DNA from: Carboxylicivirga sp.
GTDB taxonomy: Bacteria; Bacteroidota; Bacteroidia; Bacteroidales; Marinilabiliaceae
Direction of reading: 5' to 3'
Assembly: GCA_025210475.1 (NCBI GenBank)
Contig: JAOARW010000046.1
Coordinates: 62,001-126,000 of the forward strand
DNA: 64,000 nt
The position numbers and the translations under genes are program-made. Position 1 is the first letter of the stretch; each line of letters begins with the position of its first letter. Below the pieces are notes generated by a model. The model was not told the origin of the DNA. It made no database searches and saw only the letters and a list, made by a program, of their open reading frames with translations. Shown piece after piece: positions 24,227 through 37,300 of this stretch.

Positions 24227-25336
24227 TTGTCTGAACGACTAAAATATCAAATTGCCATTAGCCTTATTAAGGGCATTGGCCCCAAGCTTGCCAGAAATCT
24301 GATCGCTTATGTTGGCGATGAGCAGGCTGTCTTCTCTCAAAGTTTAGCATCTCTTTCGAAAATTCCAGGTATTGGACTTAACCTAGCTAAGGTTATAAAA
24401 TCGGCTGATGTAATGCAGCGAGCCGACCATGAACTGGAGTTTATTCAGAAGCACGATATTGCGGTTTTATATTTTACCGACGATAAATATCCGAAACGTT
24501 TGTCTTTTTGTGACGATGCACCAATAATGCTGTACACAAAGGGAAATGTACAGTTGGAGAAGAAAAAGATGTTGGCAGTTGTTGGTACACGTAAGGCTTC
24601 GAATGATGCTAAACTGAATTGTGAGAAATTAATTAAGGGTATTGCTGAGCGATATCCGGATACGGGCATTATTAGTGGTTTGGCTTATGGAATTGATGTT
24701 TGTGCACATAAAGCGGCCTTGAAAAATAATTTACCAACCTTTGGAGTAATGGCCCATGGTTTGGATCGCATTTATCCATCCCTGCACCGTAATATTGCTA
24801 AAGAAATGCTGAGCAGTGGAGGATTAATCACCGAGTTTACCTCAGAGACGAACCCTGATAGACCAAATTTTGTAAGACGAAACAGAATTGTGGCAGGCCT
24901 GGCGGATGCCGTTGTAATGGTAGAATCGGGAATTAAAGGAGGGGCTATTATTACGTCACGTATTGCTGAATCATATAGTCGCGATGTGTTGGCCTTTCCA
25001 GGCAATCCATCCGAAGAGTTATCTAAGGGAGGCAATTATTTAATTAAGAAAAATATAGCTGCTTTAATCGAAGATGTTGAGGATTTGGAATATGCTTTGA
25101 GCTGGGAGAGTGAAGGCAAGCACCACGCTATTCAAACGAACCTTTTTCAGTCATTTGACTGTAAGGAAGAGGAGGTGTTGTATAATCTGATGCTGGAAAA
25201 TAAAGAATTAACGGCAAATGAACTTTGCACAAAAAGTGGTTTGCCTGTAAGCAGAGTTAGCGCGAAGATGTTATCCTTAGAATTTGCCGGAGCCGTTAAA
25301 TGTTTGCCCGGCAATGCATTTAGGATAATAAAGTAA
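24227..25336 (+). CDS. dprA: DNA-processing protein DprA (Smf), TTG start
   Basis: The 369-residue protein loads RecA on incoming single-stranded DNA during natural transformation. An N-terminal helix-hairpin-helix segment (GIGPKLARNLI, residues ~16-26; IPGIGLNLAKVI ~44-55) precedes the Rossmann-type DprA domain: VVGTRKASNDA (~119), SGLAYGIDVCAHKAAL (~151), RIVAGLADAVVMVES (~222), GAIITSRIAE (~239) and FPGNPSEELSKGGN (~257). The last ~60 residues are a winged-helix. Start: the frame opens with TTG at 24227 and the next Met is 49 codons in, inside the HhH region, so TTG is chosen; a Shine-Dalgarno sequence is not obvious. The giant-protein gene follows 40 bases later with no terminator. Confidence 0.9.
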   Translation: MSERLKYQIAISLIKGIGPKLARNLIAYVGDEQAVFSQSLASLSKIPGIGLNLAKVIKSADVMQRADHELEFIQKHDIAVLYFTDDKYPKRLSFCDDAPIMLYTKGNVQLEKKKMLAVVGTRKASNDAKLNCEKLIKGIAERYPDTGIISGLAYGIDVCAHKAALKNNLPTFGVMAHGLDRIYPSLHRNIAKEMLSSGGLITEFTSETNPDRPNFVRRNRIVAGLADAVVMVESGIKGGAIITSRIAESYSRDVLAFPGNPSEELSKGGNYLIKKNIAALIEDVEDLEYALSWESEGKHHAIQTNLFQSFDCKEEEVLYNLMLENKELTANELCTKSGLPVSRVSAKMLSLEFAGAVKCLPGNAFRIIK

Positions 25337-25376
25337 TGAAAATGCTGAATTTTTAAATAATTAAAGCAAAAAGTCA

Positions 25377-28300
25377 ATGCCAGAGCGAACAAATTTGACT
25401 ATTTTGCGTACAGTTTTTTTAAGAAGCAAGGAGAGTAGAAGTAAAAAACTAAACATTGGGGGCATGGTCGGTTATACCCGAATATTAATCAATTCGCGAT
25501 TAAGTGGAAGGATTGCATCATTGATGCTAATCCTTAGTTTGTTGGTGGTATCACAAAGTATATTAAGTCAGGAAATACATACTTGTGGTAGGGCGAACTT
25601 AACTGGTGCTGAAGTGTTGCAGAATGCTATTCCTGATCCGAATACAAATGGACATGTTAATAATGGTACCTGGACAATTACTTCTGGATTGACAATTACT
25701 GATCCCGGTGGAAATAATAGAGCGACGGATGATATCATTTCGGGTTTTGTTGCTGGTAATAGTTACGCCGTTCAATGGCGACATAATAGTGGAGCCGTTT
25801 ATGATGTGACTATTCATGTTTCCGGAGGTCCGGTTGTTAATACGTTTACCGCGGTTAATCCAAATCCGTGTGGAACCACATATATTCCTCAAGTGCTATT
25901 AGATGTTTCTGGCGGAACAGGTAGCTATACAATTGAAATTGATGATGGAATAGGAGCCGTTGACTTTAGCTCATCCATGCCCAATCCAACTATTAATACA
26001 ACAATTAGTCTAGGAACACAAACTACCGATAAAACTTATACACTTATAACTGTTGAAGATGCCAATGGATGTGTTGCAACAACATTAGGTACACCCCAAG
26101 ACTTTACCTTTACACCAGTTGTTATTCCAACTGTTCAAAATATAACAGGTGCTAATACTTGCACACCTAATGATATTACGATTACACTCAATGGTTCTGA
26201 AGCTGGAGTAAATTATTATCTGACAAGAAATGGTGTTCAGGTAGGAGGAATTTTTGCCGGAGGAGGAACACTTACTTGGACAGAAAGTGTTGTTGGTCTA
26301 TATGAGGTGTATGCAGTTAATCCATGTGGCGGAGTAAATGTCAAGATGAATGGTGCATTTTCTTTGGAAAATTTACCAACCGATAAGACTTTTATTGTAT
26401 CCGGAGAGCGTTGTGCAGATACCAATCCCCAGGTTCGCTTCAATAATTCAGAACTCAATGTAAGCTATAATTTATACCGAGAGGACCGAAAAACAGGTGT
26501 TAGAATATATTCTGGTATATCGCGAACAGGTGATGGAGGAACTGTTACATTTCCTATTCAGCTGGATGATGGTATTTATACTGTGGAAGCAGAATCACCT
26601 TCTGGGAATTGTTCCATATTTCTATCATCTACGCTCACCGTTATTAACCCTATGAGTTACGCATTAACTGCGGATGATGATAGGTATTGTCAAGGATTTG
26701 CCTCAAATATTAAGGTTACCTTGGCAGGCTCAGAACCTGGGAACTCTTATCAATTAAGGAGAGATACTGGCACTGGCTTTGCTGATTATAGTACAGCTCA
26801 GGGTAGTGGTGTTGGTGCAGCCCTTGAATGGACCAATGTGCCACATGGAATTTATGAAGTTTTGGTAACGACTCCTGAAGGATGTACCGAAACGATGGGA
26901 AATGTGGAGATAACAGAAACTCTTCCACCAACGGCAACAATTGCAATTGGTGCTGATAATTCTAAATGTGCGGGAACTACTAAAGATTTTAATCCGGTCA
27001 TTACTTTTACTGATGGGGTTGCACCTTTTACATTTACTGTGTCAGACGATAAGGTACCGGCCAATACATGGACAATGGTATCTCCTGGGTATACTTATAG
27101 TGGCTTTAAGGTTGATCCAAATAGTACTACAACTTATACTGTTACTTATGTCAAGGGAGGAGGAATTGATGGATGTGAAGGTGTAGGAGCTGGTTCGGCT
27201 ACTATTACTGTTAACGAATCACCAACAGTTACTATCCTAGGAAATTCTGAGGTATGTAGTGACCAACCTTTATTATTAACATCGAACCCAAATATTACAG
27301 GTGCAGGTCTTTCCATTACGGGAGTTAAATGGCAAAATGATTTGACTACAAATTCAATTACGGTTACGCCTTCAACTCCGCCTAATACTATAAGCACGCA
27401 AGTATATAATGTGACGGCAACTGCAAGTAACGGATGTACTTCAACTGCGACCCATACAGTCACTGTTAATCCTTTACCTGATATCACTTTTTCAGATTTG
27501 CCAGATCCGTACCTAAATGATAATACATTCTGTGAAAATGATGCTCCAATTGCGATGGATGCGACGCCAACAGGAGGTACTTATTATGTGAATGGAAATC
27601 CTCTTGGAGTTGGTGTTACAGCTTTCGATCCAGGTAATCCTGCCTTTTTACGGGATAATAATACGATTTACTACGAAGTTACTAATTTGAATGGTTGTAC
27701 CAATCGGGCTTCCATTAGTCCTGTTAATGTAAAACCATTGCCAACACCACAAATCAATAATTTGCCATTAACCATCTGTTCAGATGCAGGAGCACAGATT
27801 GTATATGGAATACCGGCTGGAGGAACGTTTAATGTGCTTGGTGCAGGGCTTAATTATACAGTGACAGGAAATCAGTTAACCATAAATCCTGGGGCAAGTG
27901 CAGCCGGATTTCCTTATACGATCGAATATGAGTATTCTGATGGTTTTGGTTGTACGGTTACTGCGTCCCAAACAACTGAAATTATTGATTATAGTGTTGG
28001 TGTTTTAACACTAACTTCCAATCCGGTAATGACATTGCCACTTTGTCCGGATGATAATACCGATTATGACCTGACAGGATTAGTTGGTGGTATAACTGTT
28101 GCTGCTTCGGGTGGAGCTGCAACTATAACCGGACCAGGAGTAACGGATAATGGGGATGGAACGGCTGTTTTTAATGCTGTTACCGCAGGACCAGGTCAAC
28201 ATGATGTTACCTTTACATACACAAATAATGGTTGTTCCAGTTCAACAACCATGACCATTGATGTGGGAATTAATATGACCATTGATTTGGTTTCTTCTTA

Positions 28301-31300
28301 TTGTGAAGGAGTACCTGTTCAGACCATTACAGCAACACCCGATGGAGGTACTTTCCGAATTAAAGAACCGGGTGGTAACATTACCAGTCCGCCTAATGTG
28401 GTTGGTGCACCGGCAGGAACCGAGCAATTTTTATTTGATCCGTCAGGATTGGCAAGTGTTGGTAAAACCGGTATCTATGAAATTAGTTATATTATTGATG
28501 ATGGCGCAGGTTGTATAACCACACAAACCTGGACAACTACAATTGGAGGTGCGGTTGATGCTTCTTTTAGTGGACTACCTCTTAATGTTTGTGAAAACGA
28601 TGGTTCTTATACATTAACACCAAATTACGCAGGAGCGGCAACGCCAACAATTATGTTCTCCGGCCCAGGTATTATTTCAAATTTAGGTGTTTTCTCACCA
28701 TCTGCAGCTGGGGTTGGTACACATACGATTACTTGTTCGGTTGATATTGCAGGTAACTGTCAGTCGATTTATACACAGGACGTAACGGTGGTTGGAACTC
28801 CAAATATTGATATTATTAATTTGGATGAAGCCTACTGTTCCGATGATGCAGCTGTTTTAATATCTGCTTCCAATGCAGGTGATGCAGGAACATATAGTTT
28901 TAGTTCAACAACTAGTCCTTCAGCGACTAATCCTAATCCATTGACTTATACGGGAGGAGATCAGGATGGAACTTTTAATCCAGCTGTCGATCCATCATTG
29001 TTGTCGTGGACTTACTATGTGACTTATACATTTACACCAGCCGGACTCGGTGCAACATGTAGAAGTGAAGTCACTAAACCTGTAACCATCTATCGCAACG
29101 AAGCTATTGATTACAGTGGTTTGACCGAAGCGATTTATTGTCAGAGTGATGCCACCTTTGAGATTGCAGGTTCTGAAGCAGGAGGCGAATTTTATATCGA
29201 TGGAGTGCTTTGGGGTGCTGGCTTAACAGATTTAGGTGGAGGTAGAGCAGAGGTGAATCCAGCTGTATTGGCAGTTGGCAATCATACAATTACATATTCT
29301 TACGAGCGGATAAATCCTTTAAAGAACTGTACAAACACGAGGGATCGTTCTTTCGATATTGTTGATGGACCCGTTGGAATATATTCAGTCATCGGTGGTG
29401 GCCCTTATTGTTTAGGCGATCCCGCTGGAGTTACTGTTAGTCTGGATGGTTCAACAGCAGGTGTCGTTTATGAATTGTACCTGGACGGAAATCCAATGGT
29501 GCCGGCCAGAACAATTACTGGTCCTGCAGGTGGTGGACAAATTGATTTTAATACAGTTACCGATTTAGGTACCTACACCATAGTTGCACGTCAGGGAACT
29601 TGTGAACGTGTGATGCTTGGTTCTGCCTATGTTGAAACCTATGATTTAAACCTGGGAATCAATAACATCACTAATGTAACATGTAATGGCGGCAATGATG
29701 GAGTGGTGAATTTAAGAGGAACGGGTGGTAGTGGTGCTTACGAATATTATATTTCGGATGACGCTGGAGCAACCTGGACATTAAATACGAATACCGTTCC
29801 AAACGAATTTGTAAATCTATCCGCAGATACTTATCATTTCCGTATTATTGATATGGATGTGGATGCCTCTTGTGTATTGGATGCAGCAAGAAATGTAGAA
29901 GTGACAATTCTCGAGCCTGGAAATGCTTTGACGCTTGGAGTAGCTCAAATTCAGAAGGTTGGTTGTAATTGTGCTACTGATCCGACACAATGTGATGGAA
30001 TTGGAAGCATTACGATTAATGGAGGAACAAAGTTTACGGACTTGGCAACCTACCCAAGTGGTTATGATATTATCTGGCCGGCAACAGTGACAAATTTAAG
30101 TGCGGATAAATTATTAGCAAGTAATCTGTCAGTCGGCACTTATTCTGTTGTTGTGACAGATGCTTTGGGATGTACTGAAACAGTGACGCTTACAATTGAG
30201 AATGAAACACCACTGAGCTTAGTGTTTGTTAATCAGACTAATAACAAATGTTATGGTACTGATGAAGCAACTGCTACGGTTGATGCAAATGGTGGTTCTG
30301 GAAATTATGAATATTCATTAAACAGTGATGAAAATTGGTTAACAGGTGCAGATCCTTATGTCACTCCGATTCTACCAACTGGTGCACATACTATTTGGGT
30401 TCGAGATGCTGCTCATCCAAACTGTAAAGTTTCTGTTAATGTGAATATTAGTGGACCGGCCACAGCATTGGACTTAAATGTTGTTAAAACTGATCAGACA
30501 TGTTCAGGTGTTAATGATGGTTCTATCGAATTACAAATTTCTGGAGGAGTTGGTCCGTATCGATATAGTTTAGACAATGGAGCGACAATTAATAATGTTC
30601 CCACACCATCTCCGCTTATCAGTGGTTTAGCAACTGGAGCCTATACGGTTATAGTATATGATGTTAATGATTGTCAGATTGTTAAGTCTTTTGGAATTGA
30701 TCCGGCGACACCAATTACCTTAAGTGGTGTTGCAACAGCAGTGTCTTGTAATTCGGGCAATGATGGTAGAGTGGTTCTTACAGCAAATCCTGCCAATGTT
30801 AATTATGTTTACAGTATTGTGGCCATTAATGGAGTTGTACAAGCACCGGTTTGGCAAGCATCTAACGAATTTGCCGGATTAAATTCGGAAGCTGATTTAA
30901 CAAAAGTATATACCTTCCAGGTTAAGGATGATGTAAAAGGTTGTACATCAACATCAATTGATATTGAGCTTAAGCAGCCACAAAGTTTTTCAACAACCCA
31001 TACAAAAACAGATGTTGTTTGTTCAGGAGAATCAAATGGTTCAATAACATTAACAACAATATATGCCGATGCTTCAGTCGGTGCTTTCGAATATTCAATT
31101 GATGGTGGGGCAACCTGGAAAACTTCTCCACTAACAGGATTAAGTTCTGGATTTTATAATATCCGTGTTAAGGATTTATCAACAAATTGCGAGTTTGATT
31201 ATGCAACTGTTGTTGAAATTACAGAACCAACTAACGGCGTACTTTCTGTAACACTTGATAATAAATCAAATTTGGATTGTGTTGGAGATGGAGATGGAGA

Positions 31301-34300
31301 AATCAATGTTGATGTTTCTGGAGGATGGGGAAATTATTCTTACCAATGGCGTGATAAAAATACCCACGAAAATTATGGAACAGCTCAGGATCTGAGTTCA
31401 CTTGCAGCAAGTGCCAATAAAGCTGTTCCCGGAGGAACTTACATTTTAACAGTTCAGGATGATCATGGTTGTTCGACAACTTTTGAAGAATCAATTACTG
31501 AACCACTACCTTGGAACATTACAATTAATACTTCGCCAAACACTATTACCAATGCGGCAACCGATGCTGCCATTCAAGGAAATGGATCTGCCAACCTGGC
31601 AGCTGTTAGTGGTGGAAGTAATTCTGAAAATTTCGGATACAAATGGTATTATAATTTTACCGGAACTGTTGCTGCGGGAGCAGTTACTCCGGGAACCGAA
31701 ATTGCCGGAACCGAAAATGCAACAAGCATTAATAATTTAGATCCGGGTAATTATTATATTACGATAACTGACCTGACAGATGGTTGTACCGAAACCAGAA
31801 ATTTTACAATTGGTGATACAACCATTCCGTTAAATGTCAATGTGGATTTCTTCCAACCGGAATGTTCTGGAGATAATGGTCGAATTGAAGTTTCGGTTTT
31901 AGGTGGTGTACCGGATTATACAATCAAGTATAAACGCAATGCCGATCCACAACAAATAATCAACACATCTTCAACCAATACTGTAATTGCGGCAACACCA
32001 GGTTCTTATACCATAATTGTTGAAGATAGCAATGGAGGTGTTATTGAGGAAACATTAACAATTAATCCACAGGACGGAATTACCATTACAGGAACTACTT
32101 CATTTGTAGCAAGCTGTAAATCAAGAATTAGTGTAACACCAGTCGTGCCGGCAGGCGTTGGTGAAAACTATACAGCTTCGTGGACAGTTCCGGCAGGTGC
32201 ACCTGCCTTGCTTGATGTTGCAAGAACTTCAGCCGATAATGGCACAGCAATAACTCATGATGTCTCAATACCAGGGGATTATACCATAACAGTAAAACAT
32301 GATAGTAAAAGTTGTTTCGAAACATTTACAATTACAGTTGAAGACCCAACTATCACAGTTACAGAAGATTTAACTCGTCATAAGGATGTAAGCTGTAATG
32401 GTGGAAATGATGCTTACCTGTCAGTCGACGTGGTGGGTAGAGAGCCGGGGCATGTCTTTAATTATGTTTGGCAGAATAAAACGACGGGTGCCGCACCAAT
32501 TTCTACAGGTAATCGAAATACATTGGGAGATGCTGAAAATGTAGATGCCGGACTTTGGGAAGTTACTGTTGAAACCACTCCGAATACATGTAGTGTAACA
32601 ATTCCTTTAAGTAAGGTTACTGAACCAACGCTACCAATTAACATAACGGATATAACTACTCAGAATGTTGAATCTTGTGATACGGATAATTCAGGTTCAG
32701 TATTAATTGAAGTTGAGGGAGGCACCATGCCTTATACAGTTACTATCACGGACGGTACTAACGCTCAATCACAAACTTTGAGTAGTTCAAGTTTTACGTT
32801 TACCAATTTATTATCAGGAAATTATACCGTAACATTGGAGGATGCCAACAATTGTGGTTTGGATTCTGATAATTTCAGTATCACTTCACCGGATCCAATT
32901 ATCGTTACAAATTTCACTGGAACAATTGATTGTAATCCGGGAACAAACGATGGTCAAATTACATTTGATATAACTGGAGGATTACAAGATCTAAATAACA
33001 TAAGTAGCTATGCCATTATTATAGAAGGAGATAATGGATATAGTGACAGTGAAGTGCTAAATGTTGATTGGGATACAGAAGCCAGTCCTTACCATCATGT
33101 GATTAACGGCACAACTGGTCTAGCTGCGGGGACTTATACTGTTAAGTTGTGGGATGCAAATGCTGCAGCAGGTACTAATGTTACCTGTCCAATTCCTGTT
33201 TTTGAACAAAGTGTTGTTCTGGAGCAGATATATGTAAGTGCAGATATAGAGCATGTTAGTTGTAGTGGCGGATCAGATAATGGTTCCATTACTAATTTTG
33301 TTGTTACTGGTTTGTCTTCCAACGTTATTTATGAGTGGAATGACTTAGTAGCGCCTGTTGCTAATCTGACTGATAGAACAGGTTTAGCACCAGGAACTTA
33401 CCAATTAACAATTACTGATAATGATAAAGGTGGATGTTCCGTAGTGACCGACTTTACGATTAATAACGGACATACTTTAGTGGTTTCGTCTTTCCTTAAG
33501 TCAGATGTCAGCTGTTATAATGGTAATGATGGGCGTATCGAAATTTCTGCTTCTCCAGTGGGAGGTAATTATGTTTATTCGATAGATGGTGGAACGAATT
33601 GGCAATCATCCAATGTGTTTGTTGGTTTACAGGCCAATACTTACCAGGCCAAAGTACGAGATTTAGATTATGCCTGCGAATCTGTTAATCAGGCAATTAT
33701 CATTTCTCAATCACCTGAGATTAGTATAACAGCGGCTACAAAGTTACTTGATATTTCTTGTCAGGGCGAGAGTGATGCTTCCTACCGCGTGGCTGCCAAT
33801 GATGGAGTGGCCGGTACTTTATTTGAGTATGCCATTGAATTAAATGGTATGGGTCAACCGATTTATCAGGATAGTCCGGTGTTCACTAACTTAGGGTCAG
33901 GTACTTATCATTTATGGGTACGCCGAAAGGGTACGGATTGTACCGCTTATCGGGCTGATTATTTTGTGGTTGACGAACCAACGAATGGTGCCTTATCCCT
34001 TAGTGTTGATGCAGCTAGTAACTTAGCATTAGATTGTTATGGAGACACCGATGGTTCTATTATCGTAAATGTTAGTGGCGGATGGGCAGCTAATGATACA
34101 GAGTATAGCTATGAATGGCGGAATAAACTCACCAATGCCATTGTAGCCAATACAAAAGATATTACATTGCAAGCGGCTGGTACTTATGTTTTAACAGTTG
34201 TTGATAAGAACAATATTTGTTCCATTACTTTAGAACAGACAATTACAGCTCCAAACGATTGGGTAGCTTCGGTTAGTACAACTGATAATAATATTCCGAA

Positions 34301-37300
34301 TACAGATACAGGTGCAACTGGTAATGGAACCGCTACTTTAAGTCCGGTATCAGGGGGAAGTATTCCTGCCACTTATGAATTTGACTGGTACAAGGCTGAT
34401 GGAACTTTATTATCAACGGACAAAACTACTACGGTTTTAAATGGTTTGAATCCAGGTAATTACTATGTTGTTATAACTGGTGATGCAGCTACCTGTACGA
34501 AAAGAATTGATTTTACCATTGGAGATACATCTAAACCTTTATCAATTGATGTAACGCACAGTGATGCAGCTTGTAATGGTGAAACTGGAAGCATCCGTGT
34601 TACCATGACTTCGGGTACACCGCCTTATGCCATTACAATTCAACAACCTGGTTATGCTGCTGTTAGCGTAAGTACGACTAATAGTACATATCTTTTTGAG
34701 AATTTGGATGTTGCTACTTACAACATTGAGGTTGTTGATGCATTAAATGGGATAGTTACTGATACAGAAAAGATTAATGAGCCAACAGCATTTACAGTTG
34801 CCGGTTCAGTTAGCTATGATAATTGCTTGGCGGAACTAACAGTAGATATGGTACCTGTCGATGATTACCTGGTTACATGGACAGTGCCTGCTGGAGCAAC
34901 AACAATTCCTGTTACTGACTTTAATGGTAATCAGGTGGTTCGACCTAACATCTCGGACAAAGGAGAATACATCGTTACCGTTCAAAATAAAAACACCGGC
35001 TGTACTCAAACGACTTCGATTATAGTGGATGAGCCTTCATTTACGGTCATTGAAAATGTTTCGCAACGACGAAATGTAAGTTGCTTTGGTGGATCGGACG
35101 GGTATATTTCGGTAAGTGCAGTTGGGAAAGAACCAGGTCACTTATATACATACAGTTGGAGTAATGGTACAGATACCTATTCAACAAATACGGTTCCATC
35201 CATTGGTTCAGCTCATCCGGTTGTGGCTGGTACATGGTCAGTAACCGTGACGAGTGAAGATGGTAAATGTTCTCAAATTTTACCGGACATTACCATATCT
35301 GAGCCAGATGAACTGGATATTAGTGTTATAACTAAAACAGATATAACGACATGTAATGGTGATAATAAGGGACAGATTGTTGTAGTTGTTACTGGTGGAA
35401 GTGGAACTTATCACCTTGACTATACTGGTGATAATATTACTGATCTAATTTCGAATACTGGAACCTTTACAGTAAATGATTTAAACGCTGGTGATTACCA
35501 AATACGTGTAAGTGATACGAACGGATGTCAGACTGATCCTATTGAAGAAACAGTTACAATTGATCAACCAGATCCATTGGTAATTACAATCGATAATGCT
35601 AATACTTCAATTGATTGTGAAACGGATGGTACAGGTCAGATTCAATTTTCGGTTACTGGTGGAAACAAAGTAGCTGGGAAACCACTTTACGACATTTTTG
35701 TGACAGGTGAGACTGCCAGAACAGATATTGATTCAGAAGGTACATTTACCTATAATAATCTCGATGCTGATACGTATACCATTACAGTTGTTGATAAACA
35801 GGCCAGTTCGCCGTCAACTTGTACAGTGGCAGAACAAACTATTGTACTTGAATTATTAACGATTACCGGGGATGCTATTCCAAATTCCTGTACATCAACT
35901 AGTAGTAATGTTGGAGCCATACGTAATATATCTATTACAGGAGCATCTCCAACGGCAGTGATTAGCTGGGATGAAGTTAATGGTGATGCCGTAACCGATA
36001 ATGCTCAATTGGACCAGGAAAATCTTCCGGCAGGATCATATATCTTGCAAGTTGTTGATGCTGAACGTGGATGTACGGTTACAAAGACTTTCACAATAGG
36101 AACGTTAACGACACTGGATATACTCGGAACAGCTACACCTGTGACATGCCATGGAGCTGATGATGGTCAGATTTCCGGGGTAACTGTTATCGGTACAGCT
36201 AATTATGATTTTCTTTGGAGTGGGCCGGGTACGGTTGATAATTCTCGTGTAGATGCACAAACTGGATTGGCACCGGGAATTTATAGTTTAACAATCACCG
36301 ATCGTGACAATGCTTGTACATTCACGAAGGAGTGGACGATTACAGAGCCTGATGCCATTACGTATACACTTGAATATTTAGTGGAAAGTTGCGCTCCTTA
36401 CCGTCGTGGTATTAACATTGTTAACCCACAAGGTGGTTATGGAACGGTTGCCAGCGATTATACTTATACCTGGGTTGGGCCAGATGCCTCCTTAGTAGCC
36501 AATAGTCAAAATCAAACAGGTTTAATAGTTGGAGGAACGTATACTGTTACTGTAGCTGATAGCTATTGTGGTGTGACAAAATCAATTGTGGTTCCCGAAG
36601 AACTTGTTATTCTGGCTGATGTTTCGGAGCTTAATTGCAATGGAAGTAATAACGGCGCCTTCGATATGACAATTACCGGAGGTTCAGGAGATTTTACATA
36701 TACTTGGGAAAGAGAATATCCTACCGGAACAACTAATATTGTTGAAGGACCAGATAATGATATCACTAATATCGACCTAAGTGGTCAGGGGCCTGGTATC
36801 TACACGTTAACAGTAATTGATAATGTAGAAGCAAATGGAGGTACCAATTGTGAGTATACCTGGGATTATGAGCTTATAGAACCTACACCGATCGTAATTA
36901 ACGGTTCGGTAAGCAATTTAATTTGCAATGGCGATAAAGGTGGGCAGATAGCGATTAATGTTAGCGGTGGTGCAGGCGATTATTCCTATAGTTGGACGAC
37001 GCTTGATGGCTTTGGTTTGATTGCAAGTAATCAAAATCAGAGTGGTTTGACCGGTGGCACTTATTCCGTTCAGGTAAGGGATGGTAACGGATGTTTATCT
37101 TCGATTGAAGACTTTACGGTTGTAGAACCTGACGCCGTTGATTTTACTTATGTTATAACACCAACAAGTTGCGATGGAACAAATGGTGAAATTGATATTA
37201 CACCAACTGGAGGTTCAGGTACATATGATTACTATTGGAGTGCTTCTGACGGTGGAGTGATTGATCCGGCTAATGTAAATAATCAGGATCAAACAGGATT

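Noticed and set aside
24227..25336. dprA as a sign of a defence or mobile island
   Set aside because: DprA is a common core gene for transformation, and no transposase, integrase or phage gene is near.
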